From Methylobacterium sp. J-076 (GTDB lineage: Bacteria > Pseudomonadota > Alphaproteobacteria > Rhizobiales > Beijerinckiaceae): 64,000 nucleotides of DNA. Made by a program: the position numbers and the translations under genes. Under the pieces are notes generated by a model that was not told the origin of the DNA, did not search any database, and was given only the letters and a program-made list of their open reading frames with translations. Of this stretch, positions 1 through 11,408 are shown in pieces. The first letter of the stretch is position 1; the number at the start of each line of letters is the position of its first letter. The stretch is taken from the NCBI RefSeq assembly GCF_022829405.1, contig NZ_JAKSXW010000118.1:153024-217023 (forward strand). The letters are read 5' to 3'.

Positions 1-161
1 TCGCCGCCCATTCCGACCTGATGTGGAACCGGGCGGTGAACGACCTCGTGGCCCGCCACCTCGCCTGGGCGGATTTCGAGATCGAGGCCAAGGCCAAGAA
101 CCTCGCCTCCATGCAGATCGCCGCGCACATCCTGTCCCTGACGGAGGCGGAGGCCGCGTGA
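1..161 (+). CDS. C-terminal end of an unrecognised protein (partial)
   Basis: Only the last 52 codons are visible, in the frame starting at base 3 and ending with TGA at 159-161; the start lies beyond the left edge. The tail is helix-prone and Ala-rich with two Trp residues (LMWNRAVNDL, then LAWADFEIEAKAK). The third-position GC bias matches the neighbouring genes, so it is very probably a real gene end. I do not recognise the family. The next gene starts 54 bp downstream on the same strand. Confidence 0.6.
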   Translation, partial: AAHSDLMWNRAVNDLVARHLAWADFEIEAKAKNLASMQIAAHILSLTEAEAA

Positions 162-215
162 GGGCGGGGGGGCGAGGCTTGCGCGGCGGCCCGAGCCTGC
201 TCTAGGCATCGGGGG

Positions 216-767
216 ATGAAGACTGCCGATTGTGACATCCTGATCGTGCCCGGGCTCGGGGGGTCCGAAGAGGGCCATTGGCAGGCGCGCTGGGCCGGCC
301 GCCTCCCCACGGCCCGGATCGTCGCGCAGGACGATTGGCACGCCCCGACCCCCACGGAATGGTGCGGGCAGGTGGCTGCGGCGGTGCGGCAGGCCACCCG
401 GCCGGTGATCCTGATCGCCCACAGCCTCGGCGTCGTCGCCTGCGTGGAGGCCGTGCCGCTCTTCCCCGAGGGCGTGGTGCGCGGCGCCCTGTTCGTGGCC
501 TTCCCCGACGTGGAGGAGGCGGCGGGTCTGCCGGATTCGGTGCGCACCTTCGCCCCGGTGCCGCGCGATCCCCTGCCCTTCCCGTCCCTGCTCGTGGCGA
601 GCCGCACCGACCCCCACTGCTCCTACGACCGCGCCGATGACTTCGCCCATGCCTGGGGGGCGCTCACCGTGGATGCGGGCGAATCGGGGCACATCAACGT
701 CGCCAGCGGCCACGGGCCCTGGCCCGAGGGGCTGATGCGCCTCGCCGGGTTCCTGAGGGGGCTGTGA
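216..767 (+). CDS. RBBP9/YdeN-family serine hydrolase
   Basis: 183-residue alpha/beta hydrolase of the small RBBP9/YdeN type, probably a cytoplasmic esterase or peptidase of unknown substrate. It opens with the family's VPGLGGSEEGHWQARW block, in which the oxyanion-hole loop precedes a conserved HW. The nucleophile elbow is AHSLG with Ser70. Asp132 (SRTDP) and His159 (SGHIN) complete the triad in the usual order. The length is normal for the family. The ATG follows the previous gene by 54 bp. No signal peptide or membrane segment is visible. The family call is firm; the substrate cannot be inferred. Confidence 0.85.
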   Translation: MKTADCDILIVPGLGGSEEGHWQARWAGRLPTARIVAQDDWHAPTPTEWCGQVAAAVRQATRPVILIAHSLGVVACVEAVPLFPEGVVRGALFVAFPDVEEAAGLPDSVRTFAPVPRDPLPFPSLLVASRTDPHCSYDRADDFAHAWGALTVDAGESGHINVASGHGPWPEGLMRLAGFLRGL

Positions 768-934
768 CGGGTCGGTCCCCGCGGCGGGCCCGTCCGAGGG
801 CCGGCAGTCATCCCCGCGGTCCGGGCACGGCGCCGCTCCGGCGTTTGATCGGACGGCGTTAACTCCGCGTTTACCCTCGGCGCGTCGAGTGTGGCCTGGG
901 GTGGCGCGCTGCCGTCCCACCCCCGGAGAAACCC

Positions 935-1159
935 GTGACGCGCAAAGACCTCCTCGCCCGCCTCGAAGCGGTCCAGGCCGCCCTCGGCCCCCGGGCCAAC
1001 AAGACCTTCAACTCGTCGCTGTTCAACGACGCGGCCCTGCTCAAGCGGATCGAAGCCTTCGAGGCCCAGGTCGGCGAACCGGAGAAGGCCAAGGTCGCCG
1101 ACTATACCGGCAACATGTTCTCCCGCATCGCCAACCGGCGGGCGGCCGCCGGACGCTGA
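935..1159 (+). CDS. Small conserved-looking hypothetical protein
   Basis: 74-residue helical protein with a GTG start, preceded by a GGAGAAA ribosome-binding site 4-10 bp upstream (around 924-930). It begins MTRKDLLARLEAVQ and ends in a basic Arg-rich tail (SRIANRRAAAGR). No membrane segment, signal or known motif is seen. It is convergent with gyrA, with only 25 bp between the two stops. Codon bias is that of the host genome. Function unknown. Confidence 0.55.
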   Translation: MTRKDLLARLEAVQAALGPRANKTFNSSLFNDAALLKRIEAFEAQVGEPEKAKVADYTGNMFSRIANRRAAAGR

Positions 1160-1184
1160 CGCGCCCGGCGGGAAGGAGGGAGGA

Positions 1185-3902
<2,718 letters not shown>

Positions 3903-4080
3903 GTTGTGCGTCCGTCTGTATCCCGGCCTGGGGCGGGGCCGGCGGCGGCGGGGGAGCCTGCCGGGGCTGCGTCAGGCACTGCTGCGGAAGTGCAGTGATA
4001 TCAGACGTTTGGTTAAGGGCTTTCGCGTGCGCGCGCAAGAGTTCACGTGCGCGCAGAGGGGTCTGCGCGCAGGCTGGGTC

Positions 4081-4107
4081 ACGCCCCGGCGGACCGTGCC
4101 GGGGCGT
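4081..4107. terminator. Perfect 10-bp hairpin, possible terminator
   Basis: ACGCCCCGGC and its exact complement enclose a 7-base loop. It lies just downstream of the minus-strand secreted-protein gene. The T-rich stretch (GTTTT) is on the plus-strand side, so it is not a textbook terminator for that gene. The rest of 3903-4120 is the gyrA upstream region, in which I see no confident promoter. Confidence 0.4.
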
Positions 4108-4120
4108 GGTGTTTTGTGGC

Positions 4121-4435
4121 TCAGTAGAAGAAGGCCGGGCCGCGGCGGTAGTGGCGGTGGCCCCAGTGACGGCGGTAGCCGTAATGGCGGCGGAAGCCGT
4201 AGTGCCGACGGAACCCGTAATGGCGACGGAAGCCGTAGGGGCGGTAGCCGTAATGGCGGCGATACCCGTAGCCGCCATAGTACTGGACCTGCTGCACGGC
4301 AGCGGCAGGGGCGCTCTCGGCGGCGGCCATCGGCACCGGAAGCGGGGCGGCGCGGACCGGGCCGGCGGTCGGGCCGATGAAGAAGGCGGCAAGCAGGATC
4401 AGGATCGGCCAGCGCGGCAGTCTGATGGAGCGCAT
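4121..4435 (-). CDS. Small secreted Gly/Tyr/Arg/His-repeat protein
   Basis: 104 residues from the ATG at 4435; an upstream in-frame ATG at 4549 would put 38 charged residues ahead of the signal and is rejected. Residues 1-30 form a signal peptide (MRSIRLPRWPILILL, cleavage probably after VRA). After an Ala/Pro linker, residues 50-100 are tandem repeats of a YGFRRHYG/YGYRRHYG unit, giving a strongly basic aromatic domain. Such low-complexity envelope proteins are common in Rhizobiales, but their function is unknown. It is divergent from the S49 peptidase at 4686. Confidence 0.7.
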   Translation of the reverse strand: MRSIRLPRWPILILLAAFFIGPTAGPVRAAPLPVPMAAAESAPAAAVQQVQYYGGYGYRRHYGYRPYGFRRHYGFRRHYGFRRHYGYRRHWGHRHYRRGPAFFY

Positions 4436-4685
4436 CGTGTCGTCGTCCTCCCGGTGTCGGAAACGGCCCGCGGAATCGTCGGGTCCGTGGCGAGGAACGG
4501 CGGGAGACGGGAAACGGTTCGATTGTTCCTGTCTAGGTTGCTTCGGCAACTACGCAGACGGTTCACAGACCGTAAGTTCCCGGCGCGGCACGGGGGCGCC
4601 CACCCTTGCGGCGGCGGACTGTAGTCCCATTATGCTCCCCGTCCGACCGCGATCCCCCAACGTCCAGAGGCCGAGTCCAGAGTCC

Positions 4686-5549
4686 ATGCCCGCGCTGTCA
4701 GAACGTCTCCGCGCCCTGTTGCCGGGTCGCCTGCGGAACCGCCGCCCCCGCGTCGCCGTGGTGCGCCTGTCGGGGACGATAGGCGCGGTGTCCCCCCTGC
4801 GGCCGGGGCTCTCCATCGCCTCGGTGGCGGGCAGCCTGGAGCGGGCCTTCTCCCTGCCGGGGGTGAAGGCGGTCGCCCTGGTCATCAACTCCCCCGGCGG
4901 ATCGCCCGCGCAGTCGCACCTGATCCACCGCCGCATCCGCGCCCTCGCCCAGGAGAAGGCGCTGCCGGTCGTCGCCTTCGTCGAGGATGTGGCGGCCTCG
5001 GGCGGCTACATGATCGCCTGCGCCGCCGACGAGATCGTCGCGGACCCGACCTCCATCGTCGGGTCGATCGGCGTGGTCTCGGCGGGGTTCGGCTTCCCCG
5101 GCCTGCTCGAGAAGCTCGGCATCGAGCGCCGGGTCCACACCATCGGCGAGTCGAAGGCGATGCTCGATCCGTTCCGCCCGGAGGACCCGGCCGACGTCGC
5201 CCGCCTGAAGCGCATCCAGGCGGATGTGCAGGGCCTGTTCACCGAGCTGGTCTCCGCACGCCGGCCCGGCCTCGCGGAGGGCGAGAACCTGTTCACCGGC
5301 GCCGTCTGGACCGGGCGGCAGGCGCTGCCCCTCGGCCTCGTGGACGCCATCGGCGACCTGCGCGCGACCATGCGGGCGCGGTTCGGCGAGAAGGTCGACC
5401 TGGTGCTGATCGCCGAGGCCCGGGGCGGCTTCCTCAGCCGCATCCTGCGCCGGGGGCCGCCGGGCGGGATCGGCGGGGTGGCGTCCCTCCCCGCCGAGGC
5501 CATGGCCGCCCTGGAGGAGCGGGCGGCCTTCGCCCGCTACGGCCTGTAG
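4686..5549 (+). CDS. S49-family (SppA/SohB-type) serine protease
   Basis: 287 residues from the ATG at 4686. The open frame extends back to 4377, but the extra part is unlike any S49 protein and overlaps the divergent gene. The fold is ClpP-like. The Ser105 nucleophile sits in VAASGGYMIA and the general-base Lys157 in GESKAMLDPF, the SppA Ser-Lys dyad arrangement. It is a single-domain version, about half the length of E. coli SppA, and has no obvious N-terminal membrane anchor. The likely role is cleavage of signal-peptide remnants or membrane proteins. It is convergent with the dehydrogenase at 5569, with a 19-bp gap. Confidence 0.88.
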   Translation: MPALSERLRALLPGRLRNRRPRVAVVRLSGTIGAVSPLRPGLSIASVAGSLERAFSLPGVKAVALVINSPGGSPAQSHLIHRRIRALAQEKALPVVAFVEDVAASGGYMIACAADEIVADPTSIVGSIGVVSAGFGFPGLLEKLGIERRVHTIGESKAMLDPFRPEDPADVARLKRIQADVQGLFTELVSARRPGLAEGENLFTGAVWTGRQALPLGLVDAIGDLRATMRARFGEKVDLVLIAEARGGFLSRILRRGPPGGIGGVASLPAEAMAALEERAAFARYGL

Positions 5550-5568
5550 GGCCCGGCCGGTCCCGCCC

Positions 5569-6441
5569 TCAGGTCCGGCCGCTGCGCCGGGCCGACACCT
5601 CGGCCAGGGCGGAGAGGTCCTTCTCCCCGTCGCCGTGGCTCATCGCCTCGATCAGCCCGTCGCGGAGCACGCTGGCGAAGGGCATCGGCACCCCCGCCGC
5701 CTCGGCCGCCTGCAGGGCGAGGCGGATGTCCTTGGCGCCGAGCCGCAGGCCGAAGCCGGGCGGCTCGTAGCGGGAGGCGGCGATGGAGGCGCCGTAGTTC
5801 TTGTAGACCGGGGCGGCGAAGATCGTGTTCGTCATCAGGTCGAGGAAGTCGGCCCCCGTCACGTCATGCTTCTCGGTGAAGGCGCAGGCCTCGCCCATCG
5901 CCTCGATGGCGGCGATCAACATGAAGTTGCCGGCGAGCTTGACCGCGTTCGCCCGTTTCGGCTCCTCCCCATAGCGCCATGTGCGGGCGCCCATGGCGTC
6001 GAGGATCGGGGCGGCCGCGCCGATGGCCGCGTCGGGGCCGGCCACGACGATGTTGAGCTTGCCCGCCGCCGCCACGTCCGGCCGCCCGAAGACCGGCGCG
6101 GAGACGTAGGGGACGCCCGCCCGCCCGTGGATGGCCGTCAGCCGCTCGGCGAGGGCGACGGAGATGGTGCTCATGCCGAGATGCACGCCGGGACGGCCCG
6201 CGCCGCCGTCGAGGAGGCCCCCCGAGACGAGCACGGATTCGAGCGCCGCATCGTCGGCGAGCATGGTGATCGCGGCGTCGCCGCCGAAGGCCTCCGCCGC
6301 GCTGCCCACGGGGGTGACGCCGGGGATGCCCTGCGCCGCCTCCGGCGAGCGGTTCCAGGCCCGGACGGTGTGGCCCTCCTGCGCGAGGCGGGCGGCCATC
6401 CCGCGGCCCATGCGCCCCATCCCGATGAACCCGACATCCAT
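5569..6441 (-). CDS. 3-hydroxyisobutyrate dehydrogenase-family oxidoreductase
   Basis: 290-residue beta-hydroxyacid dehydrogenase. The N-terminal Rossmann domain begins MDVGFIGMGRMGRGMA (GxGxxG). The substrate segment is altered to SAPVFGRPDVAAAGKL, and the catalytic Lys is in NAVKLAGNFM. The all-helical C-terminal dimer domain follows. Length is standard. The family includes 3-hydroxyisobutyrate, tartronate-semialdehyde and glyoxylate/succinic-semialdehyde reductases; the GRP in place of the common GG(T/V) in the substrate loop fits the glyoxylate/succinic-semialdehyde reductase branch, which is inference. The start at 6441 gives the Rossmann motif at the extreme N-terminus, as expected. It is divergent from the P1 peptidase. 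Confidence 0.88.
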   Translation of the reverse strand: MDVGFIGMGRMGRGMAARLAQEGHTVRAWNRSPEAAQGIPGVTPVGSAAEAFGGDAAITMLADDAALESVLVSGGLLDGGAGRPGVHLGMSTISVALAERLTAIHGRAGVPYVSAPVFGRPDVAAAGKLNIVVAGPDAAIGAAAPILDAMGARTWRYGEEPKRANAVKLAGNFMLIAAIEAMGEACAFTEKHDVTGADFLDLMTNTIFAAPVYKNYGASIAASRYEPPGFGLRLGAKDIRLALQAAEAAGVPMPFASVLRDGLIEAMSHGDGEKDLSALAEVSARRSGRT

Positions 6442-6544
6442 GTGCGTCTCCTGGGCTGACCGACCGGAAGATGGGACCCGCCGGCCCCACGGGAAGTGCG
6501 CCCGCCCGTTCCGGCCGGCGCCGGATCGTGGCAGGCTCGCGGGC

Positions 6545-7582
6545 ATGAGCGAATCCCGGCCGCACGGCCTCCTCACCGACATCGCCGGAATCCGGGTCGG
6601 CCACGCCCAGGACCTCGCGGTGCGCAGCGGCGTCACCGCCATCCTGTTCGACCGGCCGGCGGTGGCCTCCGTGGACGTGCGCGGCGGCGGCCCGGGGACC
6701 CGGGAGACCGACCTCCTCGACCCCGAGCGCACGGTGGAGGCCATCGACGCCCTGGTCCTCTCGGGCGGATCGGCCTTCGGCCTCGACGCCGCCGCCGGGG
6801 TGACGGGCTGGCTCGCGGCCCAGGGGCGGGGCTTCCCCGTGGGGGGAATGCGCGTCCCCATCGTGCCCGCGGCGATCCTGTTCGACCTCCTCAACGGCGG
6901 CGACAAGGAGTGGGGCGCCGACCCGCCCTACCGCGCCCTCGGCCGCCGGGCCGCGGAGGCGGCGGGCCCGGATTTCGCCCTCGGCTCGGTCGGGGCCGGG
7001 ACGGGGGCCCGCACGGCGACCCTGAAGGGCGGGGTCGGCTCGGCCTCTGCCCCGGTGCCGGGGACGGCCTTCCGCATCGCCGCCCTGGTGGCGGTGAACG
7101 CCTTCGGCAGCGCGGTGGTCGGCGAGGGGCCGCATTTCTGGGCGGCGCCCTTCGAGGTGGCGGACGAATTCGGCGGCCTCGGCCCGCCTGCCCGCGTGCC
7201 GGAGGAGGCCCACGCCTTCCCGGCCCGGATCGCGGCGGGCTCCGCCACGACCCTCGCCGTGGTGGCCACCGACGCGACCCTCACCAAGGCCCAGTGCCGC
7301 CGCCTCGCGGTCGCCGCGCAGGATGGCCTCGCCCGCGCCCTGGTCCCCGCCCACACGCCGCTGGACGGCGACCTCGTCTTCGCCGCCGCGACGGGCGCCC
7401 TGCCCCTCGCCGACCCGGTGGGCGACGTCGCCCGCCTCGGCCATGCGGCGGCCCGGGTCCTCGCCCGGGCCATCGCCATCGGGGTGTTCGCCGCGACGGG
7501 CCTGCCGGGCGTCGCGCCCTCCCCGCCCGGGGCGCTGGAGGGCCTGCCCCCGGCGTGGCGCGACCTGTTCGGGCGGGGCTGA
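6545..7582 (+). CDS. P1 (S58/DmpA-NylC) family peptidase
   Basis: 345-residue N-terminal-nucleophile peptidase/amidase of the DmpA/NylC group, members of which autocleave into alpha and beta chains. Diagnostic blocks are GLLTDIAGIRVGHAQD at the N-terminus, ALVLSGGSAFGLDAAAG in the middle, and TTLAVVATDATLTKAQ at the expected chain junction. Here the residue before the Thr-Thr pair is Ala rather than the Asn I would expect from NylC-type members. The ATG at 6545 starts just before the conserved block; the open frame upstream is a shadow of the divergent dehydrogenase gene. Probable role is hydrolysis of N-terminal or cyclic amides; the substrate is unknown. Confidence 0.85.
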   Translation: MSESRPHGLLTDIAGIRVGHAQDLAVRSGVTAILFDRPAVASVDVRGGGPGTRETDLLDPERTVEAIDALVLSGGSAFGLDAAAGVTGWLAAQGRGFPVGGMRVPIVPAAILFDLLNGGDKEWGADPPYRALGRRAAEAAGPDFALGSVGAGTGARTATLKGGVGSASAPVPGTAFRIAALVAVNAFGSAVVGEGPHFWAAPFEVADEFGGLGPPARVPEEAHAFPARIAAGSATTLAVVATDATLTKAQCRRLAVAAQDGLARALVPAHTPLDGDLVFAAATGALPLADPVGDVARLGHAAARVLARAIAIGVFAATGLPGVAPSPPGALEGLPPAWRDLFGRG

Positions 7583-7752
7583 CCGCGCGGGTGGGGGCGC
7601 CCCACTCCCCGCCTCATCCCCGGCGGCCGACCGGACGGGGCCCGAGGCCCATGACCGCGCGCGCCGCGCGGCGATCCGGGGACGCGCCACGTTCTGGGAC
7701 GGGCGAGAGCCCCGACCGCGGTGCCTGCCGACGGCGTGGGACGGAGGCGGGC

Positions 7753-8031
7753 CTAGACCGCGTCCTTGGCGTCCGCCAGCAGCTCGGCGAGGCCCTTGTC
7801 CACCTCGGCGGCGAGCATCGCCCGCTCGGCGTCGGTGAGGTCCCCGGCCCAGCCCTTGCCGCCGAAACCTTCCGTGCAGCGCGCCCGCTCGGAGGCGATG
7901 TAGGCCTCCGTCTCCTCGGGCCGCGTCCGCATGGCGTGGACGAGGCCGAACCACGCGGCCCGTTCCACCACCGCGAGCCGCGCCCGCAGGCGGATCGCCA
8001 CCGCCTTGTCCGGATCGACCGTGTCGCTCAT
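7753..8031 (-). CDS. 92-residue protein translationally coupled to a hybrid kinase
   Basis: Starts at ATG 8031, overlapping the hybrid kinase stop in a TCAT/ATGA junction, so it is probably translated from the same mRNA. The protein is helical and acidic (begins MSDTVDPDKAVAIRLRARL), has one Cys and no membrane segment. I do not recognise the family. The coupling suggests a small partner or regulator of the kinase; this is inference from position only. Confidence 0.65.
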   Translation of the reverse strand: MSDTVDPDKAVAIRLRARLAVVERAAWFGLVHAMRTRPEETEAYIASERARCTEGFGGKGWAGDLTDAERAMLAAEVDKGLAELLADAKDAV

Positions 8032-10397
8032 CCGTCCTTCTCCGCCAATTGATCGATCAGGCCCTGCAACCGGCCGGGCACGGTGTCCGGCGTGGACCGG
8101 GCGTAGAGCACCCGCAACTGCCGGCCGATCTCGGCGAGGCTCAGCGACCCCTTCGAGATCACCCGGTCGGCCTGCGCCCCGAGGCTCACCTTCTCGGCCG
8201 GGGTGATCTCCTTGGCCGTCAGCACCACCACCGGGGTGTCGCCGTCCGGCCGGGAGCGCAGGGCGCGCAGGAAGCTGAACCCGTCCATCTCCGGCATCAT
8301 CAGGTCGAGGAGGATCAGGTTCGGCCGGCTGCGGTCGTAATGCTCCAGGGCGATGCGCCCGTTCTCGGCCTCGTCCACGCTCCAGCCCTCGCGGGTGAGG
8401 GAGCGGCGCAGGCGCTCGCGCCCGTCCTCGTCGTCGTCCACCACGAGGACCCGCGCCTCGGCCGGCGCCTTGGGCCGGTAGCGCTCCATCAGGCCCTTCA
8501 GGCGGTCCCAGTCGATGGGTTTCACGAAGTAGTCGGTGGCCCCCAGCGCCTGGCCCAGGCCCTGCTCGGCCACCACCGAGGTCATGATGACCGGCGTGCC
8601 GGCCAGATCCGGATCGTTGCGCACGGCGTGCAACACCGCCCACCCGTCCATGCGCGGCATCTCCACGTCGAGGAGGATCGCCCGCGGCTTCAGGGCCCGC
8701 GCCAGGGTGAGCCCCGCCCGGCCGTCCGCGGCGGTGCGGACGTGGAAGCCCTCCCGCTCGAGGAAGCGCTGCAGCAGCTCCCGCGCGGCGGGATCGTCGT
8801 CCACGAGGAGCACCGTGTCGTGGTGCAGCACGTCCTGCGGATCGTAGGCCTCGACGGGCGCCAGATCGTCGCCCGGATCGTCCTCCTCGACGAGGACGGA
8901 GGGGATCCGCATGGTGAAGGTCGCGCCCCGGCCGGGCTCGCTCTCGACGCCGATGTCGCCGCCCATCGTGCGGCAGAAGGCGCGGGTGATGGCCAGGCCC
9001 AGCCCGGTGCCCCCGAACTGCCGGGTGGTCGAGTCGTCGGCTTGGACGAAGCGCTGGAACAGCCGCCCCATCTGCTCCTGCGTCAGCCCGATCCCGGTAT
9101 CGGCCACGGCGAAGGACAACCAGTCGGCCCCCTCCTCGAGGTGGCGGCGCACGGTGAGGGTGATGGTGCCGTTCTCGGTGAACTTGGCCGCGTTGCCCAC
9201 GAGGTTGAGCAGGCACTGGCGGATCTTGGTCTGGTCCTGGTGCATCGCGCCGAGGTCGGCCTCCGCATCGAGGACGAAGCGGTTGGCCTTCTTCTCCACC
9301 AGGGAGCCGGTGGCATCGGAGACGTCCTGCAGGAGGTCGGCGACGGTGAAGGTCTCCGCCGAGGCGGTGACCCGCCCCGCCTCGATCTTCGAGATGTCCA
9401 GCACGTCGTTGATGAGGGAGAGCAGGTGGCGCGCCGCCGATTCGATCTTGCGCAGGTCCGGCAGCAGGGCCGCTTGGCCGATATCCTCCAGCTCCTCCCC
9501 CAGCATCTCCGAATAGCCGATCACCGCCGAAAGCGGGGTGCGCAGCTCGTGGCTCATGTTGGCGATGAACTGGCTCTTGGCCCGGTTCGCCGCCTCCGCG
9601 GCCTGGCGGGCCCGCTCGGCCTCGGCCTCGGCCTCCTTGCGCTCGGTGATGTCCGTATGGGTGCCGACCCATTCGCGCAGGGACCCGTCCGGCGCGAAGA
9701 CGGGGACGCCCCGGGCCTCCATGTAGCGCCACGCCCCGTCGTGCCGGCGCAGACGGTGGGTGATCGCGTAGGGGGTCCGCTCCTCCACCGAGCGCGCCCA
9801 GGCCTCGGCGATCTCCGCCCGGTCGTCGGGATGGATCGCCTCGATCCAACCCCAGCCCTGGAAGCTCTCCTCGGTCTGTCCGGTATAGGCGCCCCAGCGC
9901 GGCTGAGGCGGCACGAGCTCGCCCTCCGCATTGGTGTTCCAGATCACCGCCGCCGAGGCATCGACCAGCGCCCGGAACCGCTCCTCCGAATGGCGCAGCC
10001 GCTCCTCGGTCACCCGGCGGCGGGAGATGTCGGTGTTGGTGCCGTACCAGCGCAGGATCGTCCCGTCCGGGGCCCGGAACGGCATCGCCTGGGAGAGGAA
10101 CCAGCGGTACTCCCCGTCCGCGCCAAGGAGGGGGAAGGTGTCCTCCCACGGCACGCCGGCCTCGATGGCGAGGCGGTAGCGCACCTCGACGGCGGCGATG
10201 TGGTCCGGGTGGTGGACGTCCCGCCAGCCCCAGCCCTGCATCCGGTCGAGGGTGGTGCCGGTATAGGCGTACCAGCGGGCATTGTACCAGACGATGTGGC
10301 CGTCGGCCCTGGCGATCCAGGCGAGCTGGGGGAGCGTGTCCGCGAGGTTGCGGAAATCGTCGTCGGTGACGGCATCGCCGCCCACAGGTTCGCTCAT
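8028..10397 (-). CDS. Soluble PAS-PAS hybrid histidine kinase with two receiver domains
   Basis: 789 residues. Two PAS domains with PAC tails (about 15-128 and 138-253) each contain a GWGW motif. A short coiled coil leads to the HisKA domain with phospho-acceptor His283 in NMSHELRTPL. The HATPase_c domain has its N box at GNAAKF (Asn402) and G boxes DTGIG and GGTGLGL. Two receiver domains follow, with Asp577 (LLDVEMP) and Asp698 (LLDLMMP). No transmembrane helix is visible, so the sensor is cytoplasmic. No output DNA-binding domain is present, and no separate response regulator is adjacent. The next gene (7753-8031) overlaps its stop codon. Confidence 0.93.
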   Translation of the reverse strand: MSEPVGGDAVTDDDFRNLADTLPQLAWIARADGHIVWYNARWYAYTGTTLDRMQGWGWRDVHHPDHIAAVEVRYRLAIEAGVPWEDTFPLLGADGEYRWFLSQAMPFRAPDGTILRWYGTNTDISRRRVTEERLRHSEERFRALVDASAAVIWNTNAEGELVPPQPRWGAYTGQTEESFQGWGWIEAIHPDDRAEIAEAWARSVEERTPYAITHRLRRHDGAWRYMEARGVPVFAPDGSLREWVGTHTDITERKEAEAEAERARQAAEAANRAKSQFIANMSHELRTPLSAVIGYSEMLGEELEDIGQAALLPDLRKIESAARHLLSLINDVLDISKIEAGRVTASAETFTVADLLQDVSDATGSLVEKKANRFVLDAEADLGAMHQDQTKIRQCLLNLVGNAAKFTENGTITLTVRRHLEEGADWLSFAVADTGIGLTQEQMGRLFQRFVQADDSTTRQFGGTGLGLAITRAFCRTMGGDIGVESEPGRGATFTMRIPSVLVEEDDPGDDLAPVEAYDPQDVLHHDTVLLVDDDPAARELLQRFLEREGFHVRTAADGRAGLTLARALKPRAILLDVEMPRMDGWAVLHAVRNDPDLAGTPVIMTSVVAEQGLGQALGATDYFVKPIDWDRLKGLMERYRPKAPAEARVLVVDDDEDGRERLRRSLTREGWSVDEAENGRIALEHYDRSRPNLILLDLMMPEMDGFSFLRALRSRPDGDTPVVVLTAKEITPAEKVSLGAQADRVISKGSLSLAEIGRQLRVLYARSTPDTVPGRLQGLIDQLAEKDG

Positions 10398-10488
10398 CGG
10401 CTCCGCCGGTCCTGGGTCATCATGAAGGTAGGGCGCGGGTTCGGGAAGTCAGGGAGGGGGCCCGTGCGGGGGGACCGCGCCGGACCCC

Positions 10489-11361
10489 TCACGCGCCCTG
10501 GGCCGCCGCCCGCGCCGCGACCCGCCGGCCGCGCAGGGCATCGAGGGTGTAGAGGGCGAGGCCGAGCCAGATCAGCCCGAACATCGCCGCCCGGTGCGGT
10601 TCCACATGCTCCCCGAAGACGAGGATACTGAGGAGCAGCAGGCAGGTGGGGGCGACGTATTGCAGGAGGCCGAGGGTCGTCAGGCGCAGCCGCACCGCCG
10701 CGGCGGCGAACCAGATCAACGGCAGCGCCGTGGTCAGCCCCGTGAGCATCAGCAGCCCGAGCCGGTGCGGATCGGCCGGCAGGAACGGCTCGGGCGTGAG
10801 GATCAGCCATGCCACCGCCACCGGCAGGAGCAGCAGCGTCTCGGCGAGGAAGCCCACCAGCGCATCGACGGCCACGATCTTCCGCATCAGCCCGTAGAGC
10901 GCGAAGGAGGTGGCGAGCGCCAGGGACATCAGCGGCAGGTCGCCCGCCCAGGCCACCGCCACCGCCACCCCCGCCGCCGCGATGCCGATCGCCACGGCCT
11001 GGAACGGCCGCATCCGCTCCCCGAGGATGACCCGGCCCAGCGCCACGTTCATCAGCGGGTTGATGTAGTAGCCGAGGCTCGCATCGAGCAGGTGCCCCCG
11101 GTCGATGGCGATGAGGTAGAGCAGCCAGTTCGCGCCGATGAACAGGGCCGACAGGATGAGGAGCCCGTGCTTGCGCGTGAGCGGGTGCGGCAGCCTCAGG
11201 CGCTTGCGCCACGCCAGCGCCAGCAGGCCGGCGAATAGGGTGGACCACACGATGCGCTCGGCCAGGATGTACCAGGGGCTGAAGCCGCCGAGCAGCCGGA
11301 AGTGCAGGGGGACGACGAGGCCCCAGCTCAGATAGGCGGCGAGCGCGTAGACGAGGCCCAC
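10489..11361 (-). CDS. rarD: RarD-type EamA-family transporter
   Basis: 290-residue inner-membrane protein with about ten predicted helices in two EamA halves. It begins VGLVYALAAYLSWG and contains SWGLVVPLHFRLL and the RarD-typical YINPLMNVALGRVILGERM. Start is GTG at 11361 with a GAGGG ribosome site just upstream; a longer frame extends to 11568 but overlaps the LysR gene and lacks homology-like sequence. RarD proteins are named after a chloramphenicol-sensitivity locus; their substrate is not well defined. It is co-directional with, and downstream of, the LysR gene (47-bp gap). Confidence 0.85.
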   Translation of the reverse strand: MGLVYALAAYLSWGLVVPLHFRLLGGFSPWYILAERIVWSTLFAGLLALAWRKRLRLPHPLTRKHGLLILSALFIGANWLLYLIAIDRGHLLDASLGYYINPLMNVALGRVILGERMRPFQAVAIGIAAAGVAVAVAWAGDLPLMSLALATSFALYGLMRKIVAVDALVGFLAETLLLLPVAVAWLILTPEPFLPADPHRLGLLMLTGLTTALPLIWFAAAAVRLRLTTLGLLQYVAPTCLLLLSILVFGEHVEPHRAAMFGLIWLGLALYTLDALRGRRVAARAAAQGA

Positions 11362-11408
11362 GGCGTTTCCCTCATCCGATTCGCGATCACGGAACCGGCC
11401 GGGCGTCT

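Noticed and set aside
4377..4685. Longer N-terminus for the S49 peptidase
   Set aside because: It would overlap the divergent secreted-protein gene and adds 103 residues without family resemblance.
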